Shown: in pieces, positions 27,450 through 35,837 of the stretch | Layout of the letters: each line of letters begins with the position of its first letter | Position numbering within the stretch: the first letter of the stretch is position 1 | NCBI GenBank assembly: GCA_024695405.1 | Contig: JAILIF010000072.1 | Coordinates: 1 to 38,042, forward strand | Reading direction: 5' to 3' | DNA from: Bacilli bacterium | GTDB taxonomy: Bacteria; Bacillota_I; Bacilli_A; RFN20; CAG-826 | DNA length: 38,042 nucleotides | Program-made: the position numbers and the translations under genes | The notes under the pieces: generated by a model | The model's database searches: none | Told to the model about the DNA's origin: nothing | What the model saw: only the letters and a program-made list of their open reading frames with translations

Positions 27450-27460
27450 CTTCTTACTTC

Positions 27461-28045
27461 CTATCTATAGTACTTTATAGCGATAAGAGTCATCTTCTTA
27501 TTCATCTCAAAGTCATTTAATAATCTTTTTTCATCTACGTCAATTTGACGCGAATGTGCTAATTTTACAAAATCTTTAGTAAAAAACCAATAAGGAAGAT
27601 CTTTTACTAAGAAATCTCTTTTAGAATCAAACTCTACCATAATATATGGTAAGTAATATAGTTTACCATCTAAAAACTTAAAATTAACTGGGTCAAAATC
27701 TATATAGTTACGAGCTTTTTTTGCATACCACGCCATTTCAAATAGCTTTGGATATATATCTTCGTTTAAATCTTGTTTAACAAGAATATCAAAAACATTT
27801 TCTCCATCAATGTAGTCCACAACAAAGATATTAGCGTTCTTATCCCACATATATACTTTAGGCATTGTGAATCCACAATTTCTTAATATTTCTTGATTCT
27901 TAATTATCTTTTGAAATCCTTTAACGTCATCACCAAAATCCTTAAGAAAATAGACTTTTCCTTTTCTTTCGACTTTATATGATCTATCACCTAATTGTTC
28001 GATGACTTCAAACTCTTTTCTTTTAATCTCAATAATCTCTTTCAT
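27461..28045 (-). CDS. Small kinase-fold protein of unknown function, first gene of the queuosine-salvage operon
   Basis: 194 residues. It resembles a minimal protein-kinase/aminoglycoside-phosphotransferase fold: GDRSYKVERKGKVYFLKDFG with a possible ATP-site Lys35, Glu52, a hinge-like VVDYIDGENVFD (~76-86) and a catalytic-loop-like DFDPVNFKFLDGKLYYL (~116-132). The usual His-Arg-Asp is replaced and the DFG position reads LPY, so it may be a weak kinase or pseudokinase. It lies 12 bp ahead of queT in one transcript. No Shine-Dalgarno is seen; the promoter predicts a leader of only about 8 nt. A function linked to precursor uptake or modification is guesswork from context. Stop is TAG. Confidence 0.5.
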   Translation of the reverse strand: MKEIIEIKRKEFEVIEQLGDRSYKVERKGKVYFLKDFGDDVKGFQKIIKNQEILRNCGFTMPKVYMWDKNANIFVVDYIDGENVFDILVKQDLNEDIYPKLFEMAWYAKKARNYIDFDPVNFKFLDGKLYYLPYIMVEFDSKRDFLVKDLPYWFFTKDFVKLAHSRQIDVDEKRLLNDFEMNKKMTLIAIKYYR

Positions 28046-28059
28046 AAAATAACATACAT

Positions 28060-28088
28060 ATTTTAATGTTTTAACATTATTTAAACAA
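28060..28088 (-). promoter_or_regulatory. Promoter of the queuosine-salvage operon
   Basis: TTGTTT (28083-28088), 17-bp spacer and TAAAAT (28060-28065) on the minus strand. The predicted +1 near 28053 leaves about 8 nt before the first ATG, too short for a ribosome binding site or a preQ1 riboswitch. Confidence 0.5.
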
Positions 28089-28137
28089 ATAAATAATTAT
28101 GTTTTTCTAATATGCGTGTAATTTAAAAAGTCCTTAG

Positions 28138-28145
28138 TATAAAAT
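28138..28145 (+). promoter_or_regulatory. Candidate -10 region of pepT
   Basis: TATAAAAT lies 23 bp before the pepT start, with a poor -35 candidate (TGTAAT at 28117-28122, 17 bp from TAAAAT). The weak match means another promoter is possible. Confidence 0.35.
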
Positions 28146-28168
28146 AATGCTAGTTAGCGAGGTATATT

Positions 28169-29398
28169 ATGGCAGCTCTCGATAGATTTCTAAAATATGT
28201 AAAAATTGATACTCAATCTGACGACACTACCCACACTACTCCAAGTACAGAGAAACAGAAAAACTTAGGTAAAGTTCTTGTAGAAGATTTACTTGAGCTT
28301 GGCTTAGAAGACGCCGCAATGGACAAATGGGGAAACGTTTATGCTCATCTAAAAGGAGAAAAAGCAGAAAGAATAGGTCTAAACGCCCACATGGATACTG
28401 CTTTAGAATCAAGTGGTAAAAACGTTAAACCTAGAAAGATTAAAAACTGGGATGGAAGCGACATTAAGTTAGATGAAGAAAAAGTATTATCTACAAATGA
28501 ATTCCCAGCATTAAAAAATCATATCGGTAAAGACTTAATAGTTACTGATGGAAAGACTCTTTTGGGAGCGGATGATAAAGCGGGCATCGCAATCATCATG
28601 GGAGTACTTGAATATTTTAAAGATCACCCAGAAAAGAAGCATCACCCAATTAGTGTCTGCTTTACAGTAGATGAAGAAATTGGAGAAGGCGCTGATCACT
28701 TTGATATTAAAAAGATGAAAGCTGATTATGCCTATACAGTCGATGGAGCAGAAATAAATCATGTTGATTATAGAAATTTCAACGCTCAATCAGTCCATAT
28801 TAAATTTGAAGGCTTTGCAGTACATCCAGGAGAAGGAAAAGGAACATTAATTAACGCTATCATGGTCATGCATGAATTTCTTCAATCTCTTCCACAAGAT
28901 CAAACACCTTATGATTCAGATGGTGAACAAGGCTATTGGCATCTAACTGAAATAAATGGAAACTCAGTTAATTGTGAATGTTCAATGATACTCAGAGAAT
29001 TTGAAAAAGATGTATTAGAAAAAAGAGATAACGAATTATTCGCGATTAGAGATGCTCTCTTAACTAAGTATCCAAACGCTAAAATTGAAATAGAAATAAC
29101 TGACCAATATCAAAATATGGCTGAGTTCTTAAAGAAAGACCCACGTCCACTATTTAAAGCAATTGAATCAATTAAAAGATGCGGATTAGATCCAGAATCA
29201 AAAGCAATTAGGGGTGGAACAGATGGAGCACAATTCTCTAGAATGGGATTAACAACTCCAAACTTAGGAACAGGTTCTGCTAACCATCATGGACCATACG
29301 AATATCTTGTAGTTCAAGACTTCTTAAAAATGATTGATATCATTGTTGATATAATGACAATTCCAGAACAAGAAAAAACAACTCGAATCACTGATTAG
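28169..29398 (+). CDS. pepT: Tripeptide aminopeptidase PepT (M20 family)
   Basis: Zinc peptidase that releases the N-terminal residue of tripeptides in the cytosol. 409 residues, standard. Metal and catalytic residues: HMDT (His74, Asp76), GADDKAG (Asp135/136), DEEIGEG (Glu169/170), TVDGAE (Asp192) and a C-terminal His in GSANHHGPYEY; the family's RGGTDGA is intact and uses AGG for its Arg. GCGAGGTATATT precedes the start. It stands alone on the plus strand; its last codons form half of a shared terminator with the convergent gene. Stop is TAG. Confidence 0.96.
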   Translation: MAALDRFLKYVKIDTQSDDTTHTTPSTEKQKNLGKVLVEDLLELGLEDAAMDKWGNVYAHLKGEKAERIGLNAHMDTALESSGKNVKPRKIKNWDGSDIKLDEEKVLSTNEFPALKNHIGKDLIVTDGKTLLGADDKAGIAIIMGVLEYFKDHPEKKHHPISVCFTVDEEIGEGADHFDIKKMKADYAYTVDGAEINHVDYRNFNAQSVHIKFEGFAVHPGEGKGTLINAIMVMHEFLQSLPQDQTPYDSDGEQGYWHLTEINGNSVNCECSMILREFEKDVLEKRDNELFAIRDALLTKYPNAKIEIEITDQYQNMAEFLKKDPRPLFKAIESIKRCGLDPESKAIRGGTDGAQFSRMGLTTPNLGTGSANHHGPYEYLVVQDFLKMIDIIVDIMTIPEQEKTTRITD

Positions 29399-29409
29399 TG
29401 GTCCGAGTT
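29380..29409. terminator. Bidirectional terminator built across two convergent stop codons
   Basis: AACTCGAATCACT (29380-29392) pairs with AGTGGTCCGAGTT (29397-29409) around a GATT loop, 12 of 13 positions including one G-T. T-runs follow on both strands: TTTTCTTTTT rightward and GTTTTTTC leftward. pepT TAG (29396-29398) and the opposite TAA (29395-29397) lie in the loop and stem. Confidence 0.75.
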
Positions 29410-30573
29410 TTCTTTTTCTTCTTCTTTTTTCTCAACAGCTACTTCTTCTAAATAGTATTTATCCAATTCCCATTTAGGATGTAAATTATTAACTTTCTTT
29501 AATGCGTCATTGAATAACTGTGTTTCAATAGGCTTTCTATTACTAGGAGTCTTTTTAATAGCTTTATCAACTTTATTAATTGCAATAACAACTTCACTTC
29601 TAGATTTATCAAGAAGGCCTGCCATAAGGATATATGCTCTAATACATGCCATAGCGTTATCGTCAGCTATCTCTCTTCTTTCTGAAACAGGTACTTCATT
29701 ATCATAATACGTCATTGCAGCTTCAATATCATCATTCATTAAATGAATATATACTTTTTGAGCTTTTGCTCTGATATAGACGTGTCTTGAAACATTTTCT
29801 CTAGCGTTAATAATATCATCTAATAAAACGACTGCTTCATCATATTTCTTAGCGTCTAATAAAGAATAAACTTTGTTCAAATTTAAATCAGCAGTATAGT
29901 TAGTGATTTCTTTAAATACTTTAACATCTACTTCTTTACCTTGAGAGATATCGTATTCAACTTTCAATAATTCATTGAATGCTTCTCTATTCTTTGGGTT
30001 AGTAACTTTAGTTAATCTATATCCATCAGTCATAGAGTCTAATTTAAATGGAAGAATGTTATAAACGAATATCATTAATCCAGTAGCGCCCATAGTTAAT
30101 AAGAAATAAGCAACATTACCTAAGCCGCCTAGTTCTTTTCTATACATTGAGAAAACAATCATTACTCCAATTACTTCTAAGACAAATAATAATGAACCAA
30201 ATAACAAATAAGCATATGGATTAGATGGTTTATTTCTGTTTTCCTTTGGAACAATTTTAGTTTCACCAGTTAAGCCGTTATAACTAGAGAAACAGAATTT
30301 CCATTTACCAGCGTCTTTCTTAAAACATAAACCTAAAATAGTAACTGAAACAATTGAATATCCACCAATTAAGGCACCTAGTATATGAGCTGCTTCAAAA
30401 AGAATTGCGTTAAAAATAACACCCGCTACTAATGCACCAAGATTAAATAACCAATAAATATCACCTAATCCTGAAGCGCCTGAACGGTCTCTTAAAACAG
30501 TAAAGATAAATATTGCTCCTAAACCAAGTATTAATAAGTATACAATCGTACCTGTAATATCTTCTTTTTTCAT
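29395..30573 (-). CDS. Membrane protein resembling an inactive M50 (site-2-like) protease, with a C-terminal helical repeat region
   Basis: 392 residues. Residues 1-190 contain four to six hydrophobic spans. The stretch FNAILFEAAHILGALIGGYS (~54-73) lines up with the HExxH helix of M50 proteases but has Phe59 where the first His should be (FEAAH). NILPFKLDSMTDGYRL (~172-187) matches the second motif and keeps Asp183. The remaining ~200 residues (SLLDAKKYDEAVVLLDDIIN) look like TPR-type helices on the cytoplasmic side. It may bind without cutting. AAGGTT lies about 12 nt before the start. It is the last gene of the psuG-TetR-alcohol dehydrogenase run and meets pepT tail to tail. Confidence 0.6.
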   Translation of the reverse strand: MKKEDITGTIVYLLILGLGAIFIFTVLRDRSGASGLGDIYWLFNLGALVAGVIFNAILFEAAHILGALIGGYSIVSVTILGLCFKKDAGKWKFCFSSYNGLTGETKIVPKENRNKPSNPYAYLLFGSLLFVLEVIGVMIVFSMYRKELGGLGNVAYFLLTMGATGLMIFVYNILPFKLDSMTDGYRLTKVTNPKNREAFNELLKVEYDISQGKEVDVKVFKEITNYTADLNLNKVYSLLDAKKYDEAVVLLDDIINARENVSRHVYIRAKAQKVYIHLMNDDIEAAMTYYDNEVPVSERREIADDNAMACIRAYILMAGLLDKSRSEVVIAINKVDKAIKKTPSNRKPIETQLFNDALKKVNNLHPKWELDKYYLEEVAVEKKEEEKENSDH

Positions 30574-30582
30574 AATAAATTT

Positions 30583-31761
30583 TTAACCTTCTTTCACCAT
30601 TTTAAAGATTTCTTTAGCCACCTCATAATTCATTGGCTTTTCTCTATGGTAAACTTCTCTAGTTTTCCCCTGACTAAATACGTTAGTTAATAATTCAATA
30701 TCAACGTTACTAAGTCCAAGATCTTTATATGTTAGAGGCACACCTAGATATCTAAAGTAATTCTCTAATTCTTCAATGAATTTTCTTCCTACTTCTAGGT
30801 CGTCTTCTCCAACTATATCAAAAACCCTACGACCAAGTGTAGCAAACTTTTTGAAATCATACACTAAATAATATTTAGCCCATGCGGGATATAGTACTGC
30901 TAAACCTGCTCCATGGCTAACATTTGGATATACTCCAGAAAGAGCGTGTTCTAATTGATGAACAGGCATTCCAAATCTTTTTCCAATACTAGTTAAGCCA
31001 TTATGAGAATAGGAAGAACCTAACATTAAAGTAGCTCTTGCTTCATAATCATTAGGTTTATTAATTGCTACATATCCAGCTTTAACTACTACTTTTAATA
31101 ATCCTTCAGCAAACCCATCTGCTAACTCATTATCGCTAGAATCTTGTAAATATCTTTCTAAAGTATGCATCATAATATCTACAATGCCTACACCAGTTTG
31201 ATATTTATCTACTGAATAAGTTAGTTCAGGATTTTCAACTGCAAATACTGGTCTAACTAAATCTGAATTAAAACCTGATTTACAGTTAATAGAGTCATTT
31301 TGTATAACACATGAATTAGATAATTCACTACCCGCTGCTGCAATAGTTAATATTACTCCAATAGGTAAAGCCCTAGTTGGAGAAAATTTATGAGTATTAA
31401 AATCAAAAGAATCACCATCATAATAAACACCTGCAGCAATATTTTTTGCAGTGTCTATTACTGATCCCCCTCCAATTGCTAAGATACTATCTATATTATT
31501 TTCTCTTGCGATTTCAATGCCTTTTTTACATAAGGAAATCTCTGGATTAGGACGAACTCCTTCTAATAAAGTGTATTGAATTTTCTTTTCTTTTAATTTA
31601 GAAAAAACAAGATCCAAAAGCCCTGATTTTTTTACACTACTTTTGCCAATTACCACTAATACATTTTTAAAAGAAAATTCTTCACAAATATCTCCTATTT
31701 GTTTTTCTTTTTCTCTCCCAAAAAATATCTTTGTAGGTGATACAAAATTAAAATCTATCAT
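30583..31761 (-). CDS. Iron-type (group III) alcohol dehydrogenase, butanol-dehydrogenase-like
   Basis: NAD(P)H-dependent reduction of an aldehyde to an alcohol. 392 residues: nucleotide site AIGGGSVIDTAKNIAAG (~93-109), metal region GIVDIMMHTLERY with Asp and the later His residues in FGMPVHQLEHALSG and VSHGAGLAVLYPAW. This arrangement fits BdhA/YqhD-type enzymes. Substrate and cofactor preference cannot be told. Its first 14 bases overlap the end of the TetR gene, and its ribosome binding site (AAGGGGA) lies inside it, so the regulator and enzyme are co-made. Confidence 0.9.
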   Translation of the reverse strand: MIDFNFVSPTKIFFGREKEKQIGDICEEFSFKNVLVVIGKSSVKKSGLLDLVFSKLKEKKIQYTLLEGVRPNPEISLCKKGIEIARENNIDSILAIGGGSVIDTAKNIAAGVYYDGDSFDFNTHKFSPTRALPIGVILTIAAAGSELSNSCVIQNDSINCKSGFNSDLVRPVFAVENPELTYSVDKYQTGVGIVDIMMHTLERYLQDSSDNELADGFAEGLLKVVVKAGYVAINKPNDYEARATLMLGSSYSHNGLTSIGKRFGMPVHQLEHALSGVYPNVSHGAGLAVLYPAWAKYYLVYDFKKFATLGRRVFDIVGEDDLEVGRKFIEELENYFRYLGVPLTYKDLGLSNVDIELLTNVFSQGKTREVYHREKPMNYEVAKEIFKMVKEG

Positions 31762-32317
31762 TCTTTGGCATCCCCTTATATTCTATGTAGTTTTGAACTG
31801 CCTTTTGTAAATCACTATCTCTAATAAAGCAGAAGGAATCTAATAATCCTTCTAATGATTTATTCTTAAATACCGAAAGATAATAAACGATAGAATGAGC
31901 GTACGCTAGAGCGTAGAATCTAGCGACAGACTTTCTATCATTAGAAAGGATACGTTTATTATCTTTAGTTTCATTAACTAACTTTAATATAGTTGTATAA
32001 CAGTTATTATAAATAAACTCTTGGAATAGATCTTTTCCTGCACTATTAAGAGAAGCATCTACAAATGCTACATTATCTTCATAATAACGATATATAACAA
32101 TAACTAATTCTCTTAATGATTTAACGTAAGCAATATTCTTAATACGTTCATCTAAATAAACTAAAGTTAGTAGGTCATAAACATCATGAAAATGATAATA
32201 GAATGTCTGTCTATAGATATGACATCTCTTTGTAAGAGCCACAACTGATATTTCATCAAGTGGTGTCTCTTGCATCATTTCTCTTAATGTTTCCGCTAAC
32301 TTATGTTCTGTCTTCAT
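31748..32317 (-). CDS. TetR/AcrR-family transcriptional regulator
   Basis: 189 residues. The N-terminal helix-turn-helix is clear: LAETLREMMQETPLDEISVV then ALTKRCHIYRQTFYYHFHDV (~25-44), followed by YDLLTLVYLDER. The all-helical C-terminal part (SARFYALAYAHSIVYYLSVF-like) resembles DhaS-type regulators; the ligand is unknown. Its ATG overlaps the psuG stop as ATGA, and it overlaps the dehydrogenase gene downstream. It probably controls this operon, but I see no operator of good symmetry. Confidence 0.85.
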   Translation of the reverse strand: MKTEHKLAETLREMMQETPLDEISVVALTKRCHIYRQTFYYHFHDVYDLLTLVYLDERIKNIAYVKSLRELVIVIYRYYEDNVAFVDASLNSAGKDLFQEFIYNNCYTTILKLVNETKDNKRILSNDRKSVARFYALAYAHSIVYYLSVFKNKSLEGLLDSFCFIRDSDLQKAVQNYIEYKGMPKNDRF

Positions 32318-33228
32318 GCTTTATTTAGTTTTGAATACTCTTTTGCAATATTAGCGCCCACCTTGGCGTTATTTAATATGAGTTTAATGTTACTTTCTAA
32401 TGAATCTCCGCCAGTAAGTTCCACTATATTCTTTAACAAGAATGGCGTTATTTCTTTTCCTTTAATGCCTAATTCATCTGCTTTCTTTAAAGAAGTTTCA
32501 ATAGCATCATCTATTGTCTTCTTATCCATTGCGAATTCTTTAGGAATTGGAACACATATTAATATTCCACCATCAAGGATTTTGTTCTCTCTTTTTGCCT
32601 TGATTATCTCTGCGGCATTTCTTTCATCTTTAAGTGCGTAATCTAACTTAAGGCCACTATTAGGGGTATAGAAACAAGGTAATTCATTAGTCTTATATCC
32701 TAAAACTGGTACACCCATAGTTTCTAAATATTCTAAAGTGAGTGGTAAATCTAATATAGCTTTAGCACCTGCGCAAACTACTGTAACGTTAGTTTTAGCA
32801 AGTTCTTGTAAATCAGCCGAAATATCAAAAGTTTCGGTAGCTCCTCTATGAACCCCACCAATTCCGCCAGTGACAAATACTTCAATACCCGCCATTTTAG
32901 CAATTATCATCGTTGTAGCGACCGTTGTAGCTGCCCAGTCCTTATTAGCCATGACTACAGGTAAATCACGTCTAGAAGCCTTTAAAATGCCTTTACGTTT
33001 TCCAAACTCTTCTATCTCATCATGATCCATACCTACAATAGGTACTCCATCAATAATTCCTATAGTGGCAGGAACACATCCATTATCAATAATAACTTGC
33101 TCTACCATTAAAGCAGTTTCAACATTTTTTGGATAAGGCATTCCATGAGAAATAATTGTAGATTCGAGGGCTACAACAGGAATGTTATTTGTTAATGCAT
33201 CTTGCACTTTTTTACTTATCTTGATCAT
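32314..33228 (-). CDS. psuG: Pseudouridine-5'-phosphate glycosidase
   Basis: Splits pseudouridine 5'-phosphate into uracil and ribose 5-phosphate. About 304 residues: PVVALESTIISHGMPYPKN, GKRKGILKASRRDLP, VFVTGGIGGVHRGATETFDI and the catalytic-Lys region VVCAGAKAILDLPLTLEYLE are family hallmarks. I chose ATG 33228; a GTG three codons earlier is possible, and neither has a good ribosome binding site. It overlaps the ATPase gene by 17 bases. A partner psuK kinase is not seen. It ends in TGA, one of two in the window, as an ATGA overlap with the TetR start. Confidence 0.94.
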   Translation of the reverse strand: MIKISKKVQDALTNNIPVVALESTIISHGMPYPKNVETALMVEQVIIDNGCVPATIGIIDGVPIVGMDHDEIEEFGKRKGILKASRRDLPVVMANKDWAATTVATTMIIAKMAGIEVFVTGGIGGVHRGATETFDISADLQELAKTNVTVVCAGAKAILDLPLTLEYLETMGVPVLGYKTNELPCFYTPNSGLKLDYALKDERNAAEIIKAKRENKILDGGILICVPIPKEFAMDKKTIDDAIETSLKKADELGIKGKEITPFLLKNIVELTGGDSLESNIKLILNNAKVGANIAKEYSKLNKA

Positions 33229-35671
33229 TTTGTTCACTTGCTTTCTTTCTCTTTAATAGATCGTGTAATTCGCATCCGCCAATATAGAAGAAGAAGCATA
33301 TGAGTAAACTAATTATTCCAATGGTGATGCACATTTTATCAAATGTTGAAAAATCTATTTCAAATATCATCCATTTTGTATGACCTGTTAAAGACACTAT
33401 TGCTTCATATGTTAAGCATGCGACTACACCAATACCAACGCCTATAACAACGTTTCTTCTATATTTGTCTAATGGTGATGCAATTCTATATAAAACAACT
33501 ACACTTAGAATATTAAATACAACAGTGCATATATATCCAGCGGTCTTAAAGTCGTCTAATCCAACATAAGTAATCTTATATGTGTCTAACATATGGAATA
33601 AATAAACAATAAGAACTGAACCTATCATCATTGCTGCAGCAGGTAAAGACTTCTTAAATATATTCTTCAAGAATTTACCATTAATAAGTTCTTTATTAGG
33701 CTGTAATGCTAAGAAGAATGCTGCATAACCAATCGCGATAATTTCCCAAGGATACATATTTCTTGTGGAGAATGGATAAGCGATTGTGTTTGTTTTTCCA
33801 AAATAAGACGCAACAGTAAATAACAAAGTTAAGAACATTGCAAAGAATGTTTTAACTAAAAAAATAGACGCAGTACGTTGTAAGTTATTAACAACTCTTC
33901 TACCTTCACCAACTACTTCTGGAAGATGGTCGAAATTATTATCTAATAAAACAATATGAGATACGTTTCTAGCTGCGTCAGCACCACTAGCTAAAGCAAT
34001 AGAACAGTCAGCTCTTTTAAGGGCTAAAATATCATTAACACCGTCCCCAGTCATTGCGACTGTCTTACCCATATCTTTAAATGCTTTGATAAGAGTTTCT
34101 TTTTGTTCAGGAGTAACTCTACCAAATACGTTATATTCTTTCGCTAATGCATATGTTTCTTCAAGTGACTTACCTGCTAAAGAAACGTATTTATCTGCAT
34201 CTTTAACATTTGCGTTTTTAGCAATTTCACTAACTGCCATAGCATTATCACCAGAGATAACTTTTACATCGACATTATTCTCATTAAACCAGGCAAATGT
34301 TGCTCTAGCGTTTTCTCTAATATGATCTTCTAAGATAATTAAGGCCACTGCTTCTACATTACCTTTAACTTTGTTATCAGCAATAACATCTTTACCTCTA
34401 GATAAAACAAGTACTCTATTACCTTTACTTGCGTTAGCTTCGACAGTGTCTTTAATCTCATCTTTATTTGTAATAGGAAGAACTTCAAAAGCTCCTAAAG
34501 CATATGTATAGCTCTTATCAAATTCAGCAGCGGAATATTTATTTTCACTGGTGAATGGAATAACTGTTTTAGCAGTTTTATTTGCTTTAGCAGTAAAGTA
34601 TTTCTTTAAAGATACTGCAGTTAAGTTTTCATCTTTAGTCGCTGCTAATAAATTAGCGATAATTTGACCAATCGCTTTTTCTGTATCACCTAATGAAGTA
34701 GGAATAACTTGTTTAACAAGCATGCTTCCATCAGTAATTGTCCCTGTTTTATCTACGCAAAGAAGATTAACTCTCGCTAACATTTCAACTGAATAGAAAT
34801 CTTGTACTTGTGCTTGTTTCTTTGCTAATGAACCAACCGCTAAAGTTAAAGCAACTGAAGTAAGCAAATATAATCCAGAAGGAATCATCGCGACTAATGA
34901 TCCAGTGATTCTACCAATTAAGTCTTGATTAAATTCTCTATCTTGTACAACGAAAGTAACAATCATAAAGATTGCCATAACACTAACTACTGAACCAATG
35001 ATTCTAAATAAACCTTTAAGTGATTTTAAAATTTCACTACTAGATCTATGAAACTTATTAGCTTTATTAGATAAAGTAGCAGCGTAGCTTTCTTCACCAA
35101 TCTTGTCTGCTCTAAAATAGCAAGTTCCACTAACAACAAAAGAGCCTGAATAAACAGTGTCTCCTACTTGCTTTCTAATCTTATCTGATTCTCCAGTTAA
35201 TAAAGATTCATCAACTGTAACACTACCTTCAACTACTTCACCATCACAAGGAATTTGGTTAGAACTTTTTAAAATAATAATGTCATCTAATAAAACATCA
35301 GCGCTATTAATAACTTCTTGTTGACCATTTCTTACAACTGTTACTTTAGGAGAGGTTAAAACTTTCAGTTTACCCATCAATTTTCTAGATTTGATATCTT
35401 GAGTTAAACCAATAATGATATTAGGAATCAAAACTACTAAGAAATAAAGATTCTTAAATAATCCCCACGCAATCATTACTCCTGCGATTACAAATAAAGT
35501 GATATTAAAAAAGCTTAGTACATTAGTAAAAATAATTTCAGCGTAACTTTTACCTACTGTAAGCTTTGTTTTGTTATTTAATTTATGTAACTTTCTTTCT
35601 TGTATCTGTTCTTCATTAAGACCAGTAGAATAATCAGGATTATAACGAGTAATTTCAAATTCTTTTTTCAT
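33212..35671 (-). CDS. Cation-transporting P-type ATPase (CtpE/calcium-type)
   Basis: ATP-driven membrane cation pump. From ATG 35671, 819 residues: actuator TGES (~159-162), M4 motif MIPSGLYLL (~262-270), phosphorylation site CVDKTGTIT (Asp307), hinge MTGDGVNDILALKRADCSIA, and a C-terminal set of about six membrane spans. No heavy-metal-binding N-terminal domain. Pro-Ser-Gly in M4 and the following VEMLARVNLLC favour a CtpE-like Ca2+ pump, at moderate certainty. An upstream ATG at 35704 would add 11 residues; neither has a ribosome binding site. It leads an operon of mixed function with psuG, TetR, alcohol dehydrogenase and the M50-like gene. Confidence 0.88.
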   Translation of the reverse strand: MKKEFEITRYNPDYSTGLNEEQIQERKLHKLNNKTKLTVGKSYAEIIFTNVLSFFNITLFVIAGVMIAWGLFKNLYFLVVLIPNIIIGLTQDIKSRKLMGKLKVLTSPKVTVVRNGQQEVINSADVLLDDIIILKSSNQIPCDGEVVEGSVTVDESLLTGESDKIRKQVGDTVYSGSFVVSGTCYFRADKIGEESYAATLSNKANKFHRSSSEILKSLKGLFRIIGSVVSVMAIFMIVTFVVQDREFNQDLIGRITGSLVAMIPSGLYLLTSVALTLAVGSLAKKQAQVQDFYSVEMLARVNLLCVDKTGTITDGSMLVKQVIPTSLGDTEKAIGQIIANLLAATKDENLTAVSLKKYFTAKANKTAKTVIPFTSENKYSAAEFDKSYTYALGAFEVLPITNKDEIKDTVEANASKGNRVLVLSRGKDVIADNKVKGNVEAVALIILEDHIRENARATFAWFNENNVDVKVISGDNAMAVSEIAKNANVKDADKYVSLAGKSLEETYALAKEYNVFGRVTPEQKETLIKAFKDMGKTVAMTGDGVNDILALKRADCSIALASGADAARNVSHIVLLDNNFDHLPEVVGEGRRVVNNLQRTASIFLVKTFFAMFLTLLFTVASYFGKTNTIAYPFSTRNMYPWEIIAIGYAAFFLALQPNKELINGKFLKNIFKKSLPAAAMMIGSVLIVYLFHMLDTYKITYVGLDDFKTAGYICTVVFNILSVVVLYRIASPLDKYRRNVVIGVGIGVVACLTYEAIVSLTGHTKWMIFEIDFSTFDKMCITIGIISLLICFFFYIGGCELHDLLKRKKASEQNDQDK

Positions 35672-35728
35672 ACACTGTATAAATACTAAACCATATTTAT
35701 ACATAACTAAAGCATAAAAAAGAAAAAA

Positions 35729-35751
35729 GTTACTTTATGTTTTTTAGTAAC
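35729..35751. repeat. Small inverted repeat upstream of the P-type ATPase
   Basis: GTTACT (35729-35734) and AGTAAC (35746-35751) form a perfect 6-bp inverted repeat with an 11-bp AT-rich centre, about 60 bp ahead of the ATPase start. It could be a regulator site, for instance for the TetR protein of the same operon, but nothing else supports this. Confidence 0.3.
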
Positions 35752-35789
35752 GATTATTTATTTGATTTCTATTTATTCGTTAAAAAAGC

Positions 35790-35824
35790 ATAAAGAAAAG
35801 GTGTCAAATTAAATTGACACCTTT
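35790..35824 (-). terminator. Terminator of the CotH lipoprotein gene
   Basis: An 11-bp perfect stem AAAGGTGTCAA/TTGACACCTTT (35797-35807 and 35814-35824), 6-nt loop, followed leftward by TTCTTTATG. The hairpin ends 13 bp past the stop codon. Confidence 0.85.
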
Positions 35825-35837
35825 AAACCCTAATTAA

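Noticed and set aside
28021-28168. A preQ1 riboswitch ahead of the queuosine genes
   Set aside because: Neither the leader of the operon nor the 11 bp before queT holds the preQ1 pseudoknot pattern, and the predicted leader is only about 8 nt.
29204-29224. Reassignment of AGG (Arg to Met), proposed for some uncultured Bacilli
   Set aside because: The invariant Arg of the PepT RGGTDG motif is encoded by AGG at 29210-29212, so AGG reads as Arg here.
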